DNA from: Sphingobacterium allocomposti
GTDB taxonomy: Bacteria; Bacteroidota; Bacteroidia; Sphingobacteriales; Sphingobacteriaceae
DNA: 64,000 bases
Direction of reading: 5' to 3'
Assembly (NCBI RefSeq): GCF_008124885.1
Contig: NZ_VNHX01000003.1
Span: forward strand, 124,001-188,000
Part shown: in pieces, positions 1 through 8,638 of the stretch
Numbering within the stretch: the first letter of the stretch is position 1
Layout: each line of letters begins with the position of its first letter
Notes under the pieces: generated by a model
Told to the model about the DNA's origin: nothing
What the model saw: only the letters and a program-made list of their open reading frames with translations
The model's database searches: none
Program-made: the position numbers and the translations under genes

Positions 1-139
1 GAAAAAGTATGGTCGCCAAGGTGGCTACCGGATAGTTCCAGACAATAAGATGAAGATGATTGACGCCGTCTTTTCTCGCGTATTTGATAATAACAGACAC
101 GGTCACACTACAGACCACACTAATAAGCACGTATAGCAT
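1..139 (-). CDS. DMT/EamA-family transporter, N-terminal fragment
   Basis: Only the first 46 codons are inside the window; the gene runs off the left edge. The translation begins MLYVLISVVCSVTVSVIIKY, a hydrophobic first membrane helix, followed by a short charged loop and a second hydrophobic stretch starting near residue 35 (LIVWNYPVATLATILF). This N-terminus resembles drug/metabolite-transporter (EamA) permeases of Bacteroidota, which normally have ten helices and export small metabolites across the inner membrane. The start is the ATG at 139-137. A TACACTTG sequence at 168-175 on the minus strand is one base off the -7 consensus and may be its promoter. The substrate cannot be inferred. 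The family call is from recognition of the start only. Confidence 0.6.
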   Translation of the reverse strand, partial: MLYVLISVVCSVTVSVIIKYARKDGVNHLHLIVWNYPVATLATILF

Positions 140-651
140 ATATTCGAACCTCTATCGGTATTTGGCTTCAAGTGTACGAAAACTTCTCCACATTTCTCCC
201 ATATCGATGCTTTTCCCCGGCCCCGCATCTGAATCCCGGCGTCGGACGGTGCAGAGGAGCGCAAGATAAACCAATATCACGCAACAAAAATCTCGGCTTT
301 ACCAACAATTTATACATAAAAGTTAAGCAAAAAAATACGCCGTAAAAACAGAATAAAACACCCACATTTTACGCCCAAAAAAACACATTTTAAGGAACTA
401 CGAAAATGTACAAAAACGCCCAACAACAACCATAACATCCTATTAAACAGCTGTATAAACACAAACAAGAGAAACCAAAAAGAATAAAAATAAGAAAAAA
501 ATAGCACAAAAAATTGAGCATAAAAACGTTAAAAAAAACAAATAAAAATAATGAGTTTTTTAAGCCGATAAATAGCATAAAACATATAAAATTTAAAAAA
601 AAATTTTGCTTAGTAATTTTTTAGTTCTACATTTGGATTGTAAATAGAGAC
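140..651. other. Gene-free region, strongly A-rich between about 268 and 610
   Basis: This 512-base stretch separates the divergent transporter and aromatic amino acid operon. From about 290 to 605 the plus strand is dominated by A with many runs of four to eight A and very few G. Open frames across it on the minus strand are only poly-Phe/Leu translations of this composition and are not believable genes. It ends at the promoter of the aromatic operon. A-tracts of this kind can bend DNA or act as UP-like elements, but that is inference. No hairpin, repeat family or tRNA is visible. Confidence 0.7.
605..635 (+). promoter_or_regulatory. Promoter of the aromatic amino acid operon
   Basis: TTTG at 605-608 and TACATTTG at 628-635 are separated by 19 bases. 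This matches the Bacteroidota primary sigma factor consensus TTTG-N19/20-TAnnTTTG. Transcription would begin near 640, about 12 bases before the leader-peptide ATG at 652. Confidence 0.75.
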
Positions 652-705
652 ATGAAGACAAATACGACATACTTTTACTTTGGTTACTTTTATTTTAAAC
701 GATAA
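652..705 (+). CDS. Tyr/Phe-rich leader peptide of the pheA operon (17 residues)
   Basis: The ORF reads MKTNTTYFYFGYFYFKR and stops at TAA 703-705. Eight of 17 residues are Tyr or Phe (codons 7-10 and 12-15), all within 670-696, four of each. It lies about 12 bases after the predicted start site and 85 bases upstream of pheA. A terminator with a possible competing pairing follows. This is the layout of amino-acid leader peptides that control phe, his and trp operons by ribosome stalling. Because both Tyr and Phe codons are used, the operon probably senses both charged tRNAs. No strong Shine-Dalgarno sequence is visible, which is usual in this phylum. The role is inferred from codon content and RNA layout; expression is unproven. 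Confidence 0.85.
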   Translation: MKTNTTYFYFGYFYFKR

Positions 706-708
706 AAG

Positions 709-773
709 CCGGGAAGTGTGTGTCTAAAGTAGATAAGCAAAAAGGTCCCGGATAACATTCGGGACTTTTTTTT
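709..773 (+). promoter_or_regulatory. Transcription attenuator: terminator with alternative antiterminator pairing
   Basis: A terminator hairpin pairs 745-752 (GTCCCGGA) with 758-765 (TTCGGGAC), followed by eight T at 766-773. It sits before pheA, so it would stop transcription of the operon. The segment CCGGGA at 709-714, immediately after the leader stop codon, is exactly complementary to TCCCGG at 746-751, the 5' arm of the terminator. A ribosome stalled on the Tyr/Phe codons would leave 709-714 free to form the antiterminator. A ribosome that reaches the stop codon would cover it and let the terminator form. A further stem (687-693 with 702-708) can sequester the end of the leader ORF. 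The pairings are seen in the sequence; the mechanism is inferred. Confidence 0.8.
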
Positions 774-790
774 AGGATCACAGAAAGGAA

Positions 791-1615
791 ATGAAACAAA
801 AAATTGCGATACAGGGTGTAAAAGCGTCTTTTCATGAAGAGGCCGCTTATAAATATTTTGGCGAAGATATCGAAACCATTGAATGCGAATCTTTCAAAAA
901 AACCTGCGACATGCTTAAACAGGGGAAAGCGGATTATGTCGTAATGGCTATAGAAAACTCTATTGCCGGCAGTATCCTCCCCAATTATAATTTATTACGG
1001 GATTACCGTTTTCATATTATTGGGGAAGTGCACCTAAACATCCAGCAAAACTTGTTGGTGCTCCCGGGGGTGAAAATTTCAGACATTAAGGTGGTGGAGT
1101 CTCACCCTATCGCTATCCGGCAGTGCGACGAATTCCTGAGCGATTATCCCGAGTGGACTATTAAAGAAGGAATGGATACCGCTGCCTGCGCGAAGAACAT
1201 TGCAGACAATAAACTGAAAAATACCGCAGCTATAGCCAGCACAATGGCAGCCAAGTTGTACAATCTCGAGATTTTGGAAAAGCGGATCGAAACGAACAAG
1301 AAGAACGCGACACGTTTTTTAATCCTCTCTAATGAGGTTGTCGAGCAAAAAAATGCAAACAAGGCTTCCCTTTCTTTTCAGACGGGAAACGCTGTGGGCT
1401 CATTAGCAACGGTATTACAGTGCTTCGCCGAACAAAATGTCAACCTTAGCAAGATCCAGTCGATGCCGGTGGTTGGTAAGAGAAACGAATACGACTTTTA
1501 TGTCGATGTGGAATGGAAAAAACAAAGCGACTACGACGCCGCTATCCGAAAAGTATTGAAACACACCGTGAATTTTAACATCATGGGCGAATACGTGAAA
1601 AACGAGAGAGTTTAA
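791..1615 (+). CDS. pheA: Prephenate dehydratase
   Basis: Converts prephenate to phenylpyruvate, the committed step to phenylalanine, in the cytoplasm. The 274-residue protein has a catalytic domain (about residues 5-180) with the signatures ENSIAGS (55-61) and TRF (174-176), then a C-terminal ACT domain (about 190-265). It has no chorismate mutase domain, unlike the enterobacterial P-protein; that activity is in the next gene. The ACT regulatory motif, ESRP in many bacteria, reads QSMP (223-226), as I recall for other Bacteroidota, so feedback by Phe may differ. AGAAAGGAA just before the ATG could serve as ribosome binding site. It is the first gene after the attenuator, and the downstream genes follow closely on the same strand. 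Confidence 0.95.
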   Translation: MKQKIAIQGVKASFHEEAAYKYFGEDIETIECESFKKTCDMLKQGKADYVVMAIENSIAGSILPNYNLLRDYRFHIIGEVHLNIQQNLLVLPGVKISDIKVVESHPIAIRQCDEFLSDYPEWTIKEGMDTAACAKNIADNKLKNTAAIASTMAAKLYNLEILEKRIETNKKNATRFLILSNEVVEQKNANKASLSFQTGNAVGSLATVLQCFAEQNVNLSKIQSMPVVGKRNEYDFYVDVEWKKQSDYDAAIRKVLKHTVNFNIMGEYVKNERV

Positions 1616-1669
1616 ACAATTGACGAAAACAGATTATAAAACAGGCTTAAACCGGAAATTTAGTAAAAA

Positions 1670-2776
1670 ATGAAACATACATTAGACATCGTCCCTTTGA
1701 AATCTTGGATCGACACTGGCGACAAACCATTGATTATTGCAGGCCCCTGTAGCGCCGAAACAGAAGAGCAACTTGTTTCCACAGCACATTTGCTGGCGAA
1801 TACGGGTAAAGTAAACGTACTGCGGGCAGGTATCTGGAAACCGCGTACCCGTCCTGGTGAATTCGAAGGTATAGGCAGCGTCGGACTGGCGTGGTTGAGA
1901 CGCGCAAAAGAGGAAACCGGCCTGCGGACAGCAACAGAAGTGGCAACAGCAAAGCACGTGGAAGAAGCATTGGCTGCGGGTGTCGACGTACTTTGGATCG
2001 GAGCCCGCTCAACGGCGAACCCGTTCACTGTACAAGAGATTGCGGATGCATTGAAGGGTGTAGATGTGCCGGTGCTGATTAAAAACCCGGTGAATCCCGA
2101 CCTCTCTCTTTGGATTGGTGCGCTCGAACGTGTTAACCGTGCGGGCATAAAAAAACTTGGAGCAATACATAGAGGATTTTCTTCGTTCGAGAAAACGGCA
2201 TTCCGTAACGAGCCGATGTGGGACTTGGCCATCCAGCTGAAATCGGCGTGTCCGGAATTACCTATCATAAACGACCCGAGCCATATCTGCGGCAATAGGG
2301 AGCTGATTCCGTATATAGCACAGAAGGCTATGGATATGGACTTACAAGGATTAATTATAGAATCTCATATCGATCCGTCAGTAGCATGGACAGACGCTAA
2401 GCAACAGGTTACGCCTGCCGCTCTCTCGGACTTACTGGATAATCTAGCTGTCCGTCATCCGGAGTCTAACAACCCCGCGTTCGAAGACAAACTTGCGGAG
2501 TTGCGTAAACAAATAGACAAACTTGACGATGCAATCTTACAACAAATCGGCGAACGGATGAAAATAGCTGAGAAAATCGGCGAATACAAACGCGACAACA
2601 ATGTCACTATCCTTCAGGTTAATCGCTGGGATGAGATCGTCCAGAAAAGGCTACAGCTGGCAAAAGCTCTTTCACTGAGTGACGATTTTGCTTCTAAATA
2701 CCTGGAACTTTTGCATAATGAGTCTATCCGGAAACAAAACGAGGTGATGAACATAAAACCTGTTGCCGAGGCATGA
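1670..2776 (+). CDS. Bifunctional DAHP synthase (type I) / chorismate mutase
   Basis: Residues 1-260 are a type I-beta 3-deoxy-7-phosphoheptulonate synthase that condenses PEP with erythrose 4-phosphate, with GPCSAE at 25-30, KPRTRPGEFEG near 57 and the metal-ligand region INDPSH near 200. Residues 275-360 form an all-helical AroQ-type chorismate mutase (KLAELRKQIDKLDDAILQ, RMKIAEKIGEYKR). The fusion joins entry and branch-point steps of the pathway and is typical of Bacteroidota; in related fusions the mutase domain passes on feedback control. The gene starts 54 bases after pheA and its TGA overlaps the ATG of aroA by four bases, which indicates translational coupling. Confidence 0.95.
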   Translation: MKHTLDIVPLKSWIDTGDKPLIIAGPCSAETEEQLVSTAHLLANTGKVNVLRAGIWKPRTRPGEFEGIGSVGLAWLRRAKEETGLRTATEVATAKHVEEALAAGVDVLWIGARSTANPFTVQEIADALKGVDVPVLIKNPVNPDLSLWIGALERVNRAGIKKLGAIHRGFSSFEKTAFRNEPMWDLAIQLKSACPELPIINDPSHICGNRELIPYIAQKAMDMDLQGLIIESHIDPSVAWTDAKQQVTPAALSDLLDNLAVRHPESNNPAFEDKLAELRKQIDKLDDAILQQIGERMKIAEKIGEYKRDNNVTILQVNRWDEIVQKRLQLAKALSLSDDFASKYLELLHNESIRKQNEVMNIKPVAEA

Positions 2777-4029
2777 TGAGTTCTGAGAAAATAAAACTCA
2801 CCCACCCAACCAGAAAGATAAACGGCACGGTTCAACTTACAGGCTCTAAATCGGAGAGCAACCGTGCCCTTATCATACAGGCACTAAGCCATGGAGCGGT
2901 CCACGTGAACAACCTGTCAGAAGCGGCAGACACCGTTATCATGCAGAATGCGCTGGCGCTAGCAGATAAGGCGGCGCCGGAAGGACTGACAACAATCGAT
3001 ATTGGTCCCGCCGGTACAGCAATGCGGTTTCTGACATCGTATTTAAATTTGAAAAAGGGACGCTTCAGGTTGACAGGCACTGAAAGAATGCAACAACGTC
3101 CGATCGGTATTTTGGTCGACGCGCTGAACGATCTCGGAGCAGATATTCAGTACGAAAAGAAAACCGGTTATCCCCCGTTGGTCATTGAGGGTGGGATGCG
3201 TCAGCGAAAAGGACATGTTGCGATCCAAGGAGACATCAGCAGCCAATATATTTCTTCCTTATTGCTTATTGCCTCCTCGTTGGAAAAGGGCCTCCGCCTG
3301 GACATCGCCGGCGAGCTGACCTCCCGACCGTATGTGACAATGACGCTAAACATGCTCCAGGAAGCGGGAATACAACATGAGTGGACGGAGAATAGTATCG
3401 TTATCAAACCGCAGTCCTTCCAAGAGAGCACCATCTATGTCGAGCCCGACTGGAGCGCCGCGTCGTACTGGTATGCCATGGTGGCTCTGTCCGAGCAGGG
3501 ATCTGTTCTTTTGCCGGGACTGAAAGCACACAGTTTACAAGGTGATATCGCTATCGTCGATATAATGGCTCATTTCGGCGTAGCAAGTTCTTTTCAAGAG
3601 GACGGCCTGCACATCGCCAAAGTGAGCAAGGGAAGCGACCAGGTTTATTTTGATTTTAAAGAATGCCCGGATCTGGCACAGACCGTTGTCGCGCTGGCGG
3701 CAGCGATCCGCCGCGATATATCGATAACTGGCGTGGAAACTTTAAAAATTAAAGAAACAGACCGGCTAGCCGCGCTGAAAGCAGAAATCGAAAAATTCGG
3801 TGCTACCATCATCGCAGAAGAAGAAACATATCATGTCAAAACCTCGGACGTCGTCTATCCACCGCAAGTCACGTTCGATACATACGAGGATCACCGGATG
3901 GCCATGGCCTTTGCTCCCTTAGCGTTAGTCTTCGATGAAGTATACGTTAATGAGCCCTTGGTTGTCGAAAAATCATATCCCGCGTTTTGGGACCACCTGA
4001 TATCTCAGGGCTTCCAGATCAGCAAATAA
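2773..4029 (+). CDS. aroA: 3-phosphoshikimate 1-carboxyvinyltransferase (EPSP synthase)
   Basis: Transfers the enolpyruvyl group of PEP to shikimate 3-phosphate, the sixth shikimate-pathway step and the target of glyphosate. The length (418 residues) is normal. Visible signatures are GSKSESNR (24-31, substrate-binding Lys and Arg), GPAGTAMRF (the usual GNAGTxxR loop with Pro for Asn, also at the PEP site), DWSAASYW and KETDRLAALKAE in the C-terminal half. The ATGATG start overlaps the preceding stop; either Met could be used. A 13-base-pair intercistronic hairpin follows the stop codon. Confidence 0.95.
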   Translation: MMSSEKIKLTHPTRKINGTVQLTGSKSESNRALIIQALSHGAVHVNNLSEAADTVIMQNALALADKAAPEGLTTIDIGPAGTAMRFLTSYLNLKKGRFRLTGTERMQQRPIGILVDALNDLGADIQYEKKTGYPPLVIEGGMRQRKGHVAIQGDISSQYISSLLLIASSLEKGLRLDIAGELTSRPYVTMTLNMLQEAGIQHEWTENSIVIKPQSFQESTIYVEPDWSAASYWYAMVALSEQGSVLLPGLKAHSLQGDIAIVDIMAHFGVASSFQEDGLHIAKVSKGSDQVYFDFKECPDLAQTVVALAAAIRRDISITGVETLKIKETDRLAALKAEIEKFGATIIAEEETYHVKTSDVVYPPQVTFDTYEDHRMAMAFAPLALVFDEVYVNEPLVVEKSYPAFWDHLISQGFQISK

Positions 4030-4036
4030 TAATACT

Positions 4037-4072
4037 AAATCAGCAATAATAGTTCCTTGTTATTGCTGATTT
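4037..4072 (+). repeat. Intercistronic inverted repeat between aroA and aroC
   Basis: A perfect 13-bp stem pairs 4037-4049 (AAATCAGCAATAA) with 4060-4072 (TTATTGCTGATTT) around a 10-base loop. No T run follows on the plus strand, so it is unlikely to be an efficient intrinsic terminator. It may stabilise the upstream mRNA or be a partial terminator or processing site that sets aroC expression apart from aroA. Confidence 0.75.
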
Positions 4073-4100
4073 GGTATATTTACCGAACATTAACAATTTT

Positions 4101-5195
4101 ATGGCAGGAAATTCATTCGGCAACGTATTTAGTATTACTACATTTGGAGAATCGCACGGCAAGGCCATAGGCGTCGTCATCGACGGTTGTCCACCTAATA
4201 TCGACATCGACGAGGAATTTATTCAATCAGAATTGGATAAGAGAAAACCGGGGCAATCTAAAATTACCACACAACGGAAAGAAAGCGATATTATACAGAT
4301 CTTATCAGGCACATTTGAGGGAAAATCTACGGGAACACCTATTGCCATTGTGATTCCTAATGAGGATCAGCGATCGAAGGATTATTCACACATAGCAGAT
4401 AAATACCGTCCTTCTCACGCAGATTACACGTACCAACAGAAGTACGGCGTACGCGACTATCGGGGCGGGGGCCGTTCCTCAGCCCGCGAAACGGCCGCAC
4501 GTGTAGCTGCGGGAGCAATAGCCAAATTATTTTTAAGAACAAAAGGAATTGAAATTTTTTCGCACGTCTCAGCGGTCGGCCGCCTGGAATCGCCGAATCT
4601 GGACACTGCGAACCTGGCTCAACTGCTGGAGATTCGGGAAAGCAACATTGTGCGCTGTGCCGATCCGGCAACGGCGAATGAAATGATCGCCCTAATCGAT
4701 CAGGTCAGAAAAGACGGTGACACCATCGGAGGAAAGATATCTACGATTGTCCGCGGCGTACCCGTTGGACTGGGCGATCCCGTGTTTGACAAGCTACACG
4801 CCGATCTGGGAAAAGCTATGTTAAGCATCAACGCCGTACATGGGTTCGAGTACGGTTCAGGATTTAGCGGATCGGAAATGCGCGGGTCTGAACATAACGA
4901 CATCTTCGTCAAGGATGGAGACACCGTGCGGACAAGAACAAATTTTTCGGGTGGTATCCAAGGAGGTATCTCCAACGGAATGGATATCACATTTCGAACT
5001 GCCTTTAAACCGGTAGCCACCATTATGCGCGATCAGGAAACCTTAAACGTATCCGGAGATCATACGACCATTTCGGGAAAAGGGCGCCACGACCCCTGTG
5101 TCGTCTCCCGGGCTGTCATTATTGTAGAGGCCATGACAGCATTAGTATTAGCAGATCATTTTTTAAGAAATAACGCATACGTAGATGAAAAGTAA
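4101..5195 (+). CDS. aroC: Chorismate synthase
   Basis: Makes chorismate from EPSP with reduced FMN, the last common step for aromatic compounds. The 364-residue length is typical. Family signatures are TTFGESHG near the N-terminus, RPSHADYTY and [11 protein letters not shown] in the middle. The frame is open upstream to an ATG at 4071, but the conserved N-terminus [10 protein letters not shown] begins at 4101 and the earlier ATG lies within the intercistronic hairpin, so 4101 is chosen. The last codons overlap the start of the ROK gene by 11 bases. Confidence 0.95.
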   Translation: MAGNSFGNVFSITTFGESHGKAIGVVIDGCPPNIDIDEEFIQSELDKRKPGQSKITTQRKESDIIQILSGTFEGKSTGTPIAIVIPNEDQRSKDYSHIADKYRPSHADYTYQQKYGVRDYRGGGRSSARETAARVAAGAIAKLFLRTKGIEIFSHVSAVGRLESPNLDTANLAQLLEIRESNIVRCADPATANEMIALIDQVRKDGDTIGGKISTIVRGVPVGLGDPVFDKLHADLGKAMLSINAVHGFEYGSGFSGSEMRGSEHNDIFVKDGDTVRTRTNFSGGIQGGISNGMDITFRTAFKPVATIMRDQETLNVSGDHTTISGKGRHDPCVVSRAVIIVEAMTALVLADHFLRNNAYVDEK

Positions 5196-6039
5196 TTTTG
5201 TAGTCGCCTCGGATATTGGAGGCACCCATATCACGTCTGCGGTGGTAGATATAACAACATGGCAAATTTTGGAAGAAACGATTTCCAGAAGCCATGTTAA
5301 TTCTCGGGCAGATGCTAAATCGATTTTATCCTCATGGAGTAGCTGCATACAACAAGCAGCGGACCTTTGTCACGACCAGGTTACCTCTATCGGCATTGCC
5401 ATGCCCGGGCCGTTCGACTACGAGAACGGGATTTCCCTGATGAAAAATCAGGACAAATATGACGCATTGTACAACATGAATGTGTCGAACGGCATTTTAG
5501 AAAGGCTCTCAAAGGAAAAAGAAGTACGTTTTATTAACGATGCGGCAGCGTTTTTACAGGGAGAAATCTACGCAGGGAATCTCCAACACAAAACGGGCAT
5601 TCTTGGAGTTACCTTAGGCACAGGACTAGGATCAGCCGTTTGGCACCAGGGTGAAAAGGCGTTCGATGCTGATTTATGGAATACGCCGTACAAAGATTCG
5701 ATTTTTGAAGAGTACCTGGTTACACGCTGGCTGACGAGGAGATTCAAGGAGTTATCCGGCCATGAGGAAGAAGGCTTCAAAGATATTTTGACGAAACACC
5801 GGAATTCGACAGCCTTTGATCAGCTATTGACCGAGTACACACAATCTCTTGAGGATTTCCTTCAATATTTTTCCGATACACATGGGTCACGCTGCTTTGT
5901 GCTGGGGGGCAACATCACAAATGCGTGGGAACTTATCCGGTCGTATAACGAACAGGCATTTGACCAATATGAAATATTTACGGGAAAGTATGCAGAACAT
6001 GCTGCTATCCTAGGAGCGGCCTCACTATTTAAAGGTTAG
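5185..6039 (+). CDS. ROK-family protein (sugar kinase-like)
   Basis: The 284-residue protein has the ASKHA fold signatures of ROK kinases: a phosphate-1 loop [15 protein letters not shown] at the N-terminus, [12 protein letters not shown] with a probable catalytic Asp near residue 118, and [13 protein letters not shown] as phosphate-2 loop. The zinc-binding CxCGxxGCxE motif found in most ROK glucokinases and repressors is absent, and there is no N-terminal helix-turn-helix, so it is not a ROK repressor. It probably phosphorylates a sugar, but the substrate is unknown. The ATG lies inside aroC, so the two are translated from one mRNA. Its presence in a shikimate operon is unexplained. It is the last gene of the operon. 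Confidence 0.8.
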   Translation: MKSNFVVASDIGGTHITSAVVDITTWQILEETISRSHVNSRADAKSILSSWSSCIQQAADLCHDQVTSIGIAMPGPFDYENGISLMKNQDKYDALYNMNVSNGILERLSKEKEVRFINDAAAFLQGEIYAGNLQHKTGILGVTLGTGLGSAVWHQGEKAFDADLWNTPYKDSIFEEYLVTRWLTRRFKELSGHEEEGFKDILTKHRNSTAFDQLLTEYTQSLEDFLQYFSDTHGSRCFVLGGNITNAWELIRSYNEQAFDQYEIFTGKYAEHAAILGAASLFKG

Positions 6040-6058
6040 CCGATGCGATCCATATAGG

Positions 6059-6094
6059 TACCCTAAGCTTTTTAAAAAAGCTTAGGGTATTTTT
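6059..6094. terminator. Bidirectional terminator between the ROK gene and E1
   Basis: TACCCTAAGCTTTTT at 6059-6073 pairs with AAAAAGCTTAGGGTA at 6075-6089, followed by TTTTT at 6090. On the minus strand the same stem contains the last codons and the stop codon of the E1 gene, so terminator and coding end overlap. Confidence 0.85.
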
Positions 6095-8489
6095 GTTGAT
6101 TATAATCGCTCATCATTTCGTATGCCAGCTCGATAACGTCGTCGACGGACGGTTTGGTGAAATAGTCGCCGTCCGAGCCGTAAGGAGGCCGATGTGCTTT
6201 GGCAGACAAGGTTCGGGGTTGACCATCGAGCAGAAAATAACCCTTCTGGTTTTCAAGGATTTCCTGAAGGATAAATGCGCTAGCTCCTCCCGGCATATCT
6301 TCATCGACCACCAACAGTTTATTCGTTTTCGCCAAAGAAGCAGCGGAGATCTGCGTCTGATCAAACGGCTGCAGGCATTGCGCATCGATAATTTCCAAGG
6401 AAATACCCAATTTTTCCAGTTCGATGGCCGCCTCCTGCACGATCCGCAATGTTGCGCCATAAGATACAACAGTGATATCGTTTCCTTCACGTATACGCTC
6501 GGCGACACCGATAGGAACAGTGAATTCTCCTACATTGGAAGGCATCTTTTCCTTCAACCTATAGCCGTTCAGGCACTCGACAACCAATGCAGGTTCGTCT
6601 GCACGTAACAGGGTGTTGTACATACCCGCCGCCTGCGTCATATTCCGTGGCACGCAAATGTGTATACCACGTAAACCGCCCAGCAGGACGCTCATCGGCG
6701 AGCCTGAATGCCAGATTCCTTCCAGCCGATGCCCCCGCGTGCGAATGATTACAGGCGATTTTTGCGTTCCTTTCGTCCGGTAGCTTAAGCTCGCGAGATC
6801 GTCGCTCAGGACGGGCATGGCGTAAATTAAATAGTCCAGATACTGAATTTCAGCGATGGGACGTAGTCCTCTCACCGCTAAGCCCAAACCTTTACCAATA
6901 ATTGCTGACTCCCGAATACCGGTGTCGAAAATACGAAGCTCGCCGAACTTATGCTGAAGGCCGGCAAACCCTTGGTTTACATCGCCTATTTTCCCTACAT
7001 CCTCGCCAAAGGCAACAATGCGTTCATCACGGGCAAAATTGGCGTCGAAGCAAGCATTCAACACCTCCCTACCGTCTACCACCGTCGCTTCATCGTCGTA
7101 ACTCGGAGGAATAATCTCCTGTTTAAGGGGCGACTCTGCAGTATCCGTAAACAGCTTATCGTTGTATCGCTGGTAGTTCTCCTTTTTCTTGCGTTCATAC
7201 CAGGTAAGCAACTCATCCTTCGACGAAGAGGCTGACATACGCAGATCGCGGATAGCGCGACGGACATTACTATAGATCTCCTTTAATGAAGGTTCTGCCA
7301 GCGACTGCAGCGTTTTCAGCGGAATATCCACCTCGGTGTGGTCTACTGCAGAAAGCAGCGAAATCGCCTCGTCCAAGTCAGTCTGAATCGTCTTGTGATA
7401 GTCGGCCCAAGCCCGGCGTTGCTCCTGACGGACAAAGTCTCTGGCTTCTTTTTCCAACGTTGCGAGCTCCTCTTCCTTGGCAATGCCAGACTGCAGCATC
7501 CATTCCCGCATCTTGACATTACAGTCGTACGCGTTTTCCCATTCCAGCCGTTCGGCAGATTTGTATCGCTCATGAGAACCCGACGTGGAATGGCCCTGCG
7601 GCTGCGTCATTTCCGTGACGTGTACAATACACGGCACATGTTCATCGCGCGCGAACTTCGCGGCTTGCTCGTATACCTCGCATAATGCAGGGTAGTCCCA
7701 TCCCCTGACCTTGAATATTTCCAGACCGTTTCCTCCACCGTCGCGCTGGAACCCTCTTAATGCCTCTGAAATATCGGCTTTTGCTGTCTGCACCTCATTT
7801 GGCACAGAGATTCCATATCCATCGTCCCAGATTGAAATTACGACAGGAATCTGTTTGACAGCGACCGCATTGACGGTTTCCCAGAACACGCCCTCAGACG
7901 TGGATGCATTGCCCACCGTACAGAAAACAACCTCATTTCCTTTGTTGGAAAAGAAGGTTAGATAGTCTAAACGGTCGTTTTGGCGGTATAACTTAGAGGC
8001 GAGTCCCAGCCCCAGAACCCTGGACATCTGGCCTCCGGTAGTGGATATATCGGAAACGGAATTCTTTTGAGCAGTCTGATCTACCCATTTACCGTCGCTA
8101 TCTAGCAGTTGGGTGGAAAAATGACAATTCATCTGGCGCCCGCCTGAGGAAATATCAGCCTCCAGATCGGGGTTAGCGTAAAGCTGTGAAAAGAAGTGAT
8201 AAATATTTGAGATTCCGGAAGCAAAGGCAAACGTTTGATCGCGGTAGTATCCCGACCGCCAATCTCCCGGCTTAAACACCTTCGCCAAAGCAATCTGTGC
8301 GATCTCCTTGCCATCACCAAAAATACCAAACTTTGCCTTTCCGGTAAGCACCTCTTTCCTTCCAAAAAGGCTCACAAACCGACTTTGCACGGCAATCTTA
8401 TAATCGTTCAGAATGATTTCGCGAAAGTCGTCGAAACTGATTTTCGACGTTTCAAAATCACTGTGTATGTTCATGGTGATATTTGACAT
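6072..8489 (-). CDS. 2-oxoacid dehydrogenase E1, fused alpha and beta subunits
   Basis: An 805-residue thiamine-diphosphate enzyme in which the alpha part (about 1-370; AKFGIFGDGKEIAQIAL, TSEGVFWETVNAVAV, WDDGYGISVPN) is joined to the beta part (about 460-800; FGEDVGKIGDVNQGF, ESAIIGKGLGLA, RTRGHR). It would decarboxylate a 2-oxoacid (pyruvate, branched-chain or similar) and acylate the lipoyl group of E2. The fused arrangement is common in Bacteroidota and the substrate cannot be told from sequence. No E2 or E3 gene is adjacent, so the complex is assembled from products encoded elsewhere. TACTTTTG upstream on the minus strand (8509-8516) is a probable -7 box. The C-terminus YPKLF is encoded inside the terminator stem. 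Confidence 0.88.
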   Translation of the reverse strand: MSNITMNIHSDFETSKISFDDFREIILNDYKIAVQSRFVSLFGRKEVLTGKAKFGIFGDGKEIAQIALAKVFKPGDWRSGYYRDQTFAFASGISNIYHFFSQLYANPDLEADISSGGRQMNCHFSTQLLDSDGKWVDQTAQKNSVSDISTTGGQMSRVLGLGLASKLYRQNDRLDYLTFFSNKGNEVVFCTVGNASTSEGVFWETVNAVAVKQIPVVISIWDDGYGISVPNEVQTAKADISEALRGFQRDGGGNGLEIFKVRGWDYPALCEVYEQAAKFARDEHVPCIVHVTEMTQPQGHSTSGSHERYKSAERLEWENAYDCNVKMREWMLQSGIAKEEELATLEKEARDFVRQEQRRAWADYHKTIQTDLDEAISLLSAVDHTEVDIPLKTLQSLAEPSLKEIYSNVRRAIRDLRMSASSSKDELLTWYERKKKENYQRYNDKLFTDTAESPLKQEIIPPSYDDEATVVDGREVLNACFDANFARDERIVAFGEDVGKIGDVNQGFAGLQHKFGELRIFDTGIRESAIIGKGLGLAVRGLRPIAEIQYLDYLIYAMPVLSDDLASLSYRTKGTQKSPVIIRTRGHRLEGIWHSGSPMSVLLGGLRGIHICVPRNMTQAAGMYNTLLRADEPALVVECLNGYRLKEKMPSNVGEFTVPIGVAERIREGNDITVVSYGATLRIVQEAAIELEKLGISLEIIDAQCLQPFDQTQISAASLAKTNKLLVVDEDMPGGASAFILQEILENQKGYFLLDGQPRTLSAKAHRPPYGSDGDYFTKPSVDDVIELAYEMMSDYNQQKYPKLF

Positions 8490-8508
8490 AATTACTTATG
8501 GTTTCCAA

Positions 8509-8540
8509 CAAAAGTAGTAAAATATACGGGTTATTCCCAA
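8509..8540 (-). promoter_or_regulatory. Probable promoter of the fused E1 gene
   Basis: On the minus strand TACTTTTG (8516 to 8509) matches the TAnnTTTG -7 box exactly. A TTG lies 21 bases upstream. Transcription would start about 10-15 bases before the ATG at 8489. Confidence 0.55.
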
Positions 8541-8638
8541 TTCAAGGGGAGGGCGTACGCCTACATAAAATCGGAAAAGTAGTTTTTCTTTACAGCAATT
8601 ATAGTTACTTTTAGGCTCTTTTTTAGGGTTTAGACGAG

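Noticed and set aside
168..578. Minus-strand open frames of 62-65 codons in the A-rich region
   Set aside because: They are runs of Phe, Leu and Cys caused by the A/T composition and show no domain or ribosome binding site.
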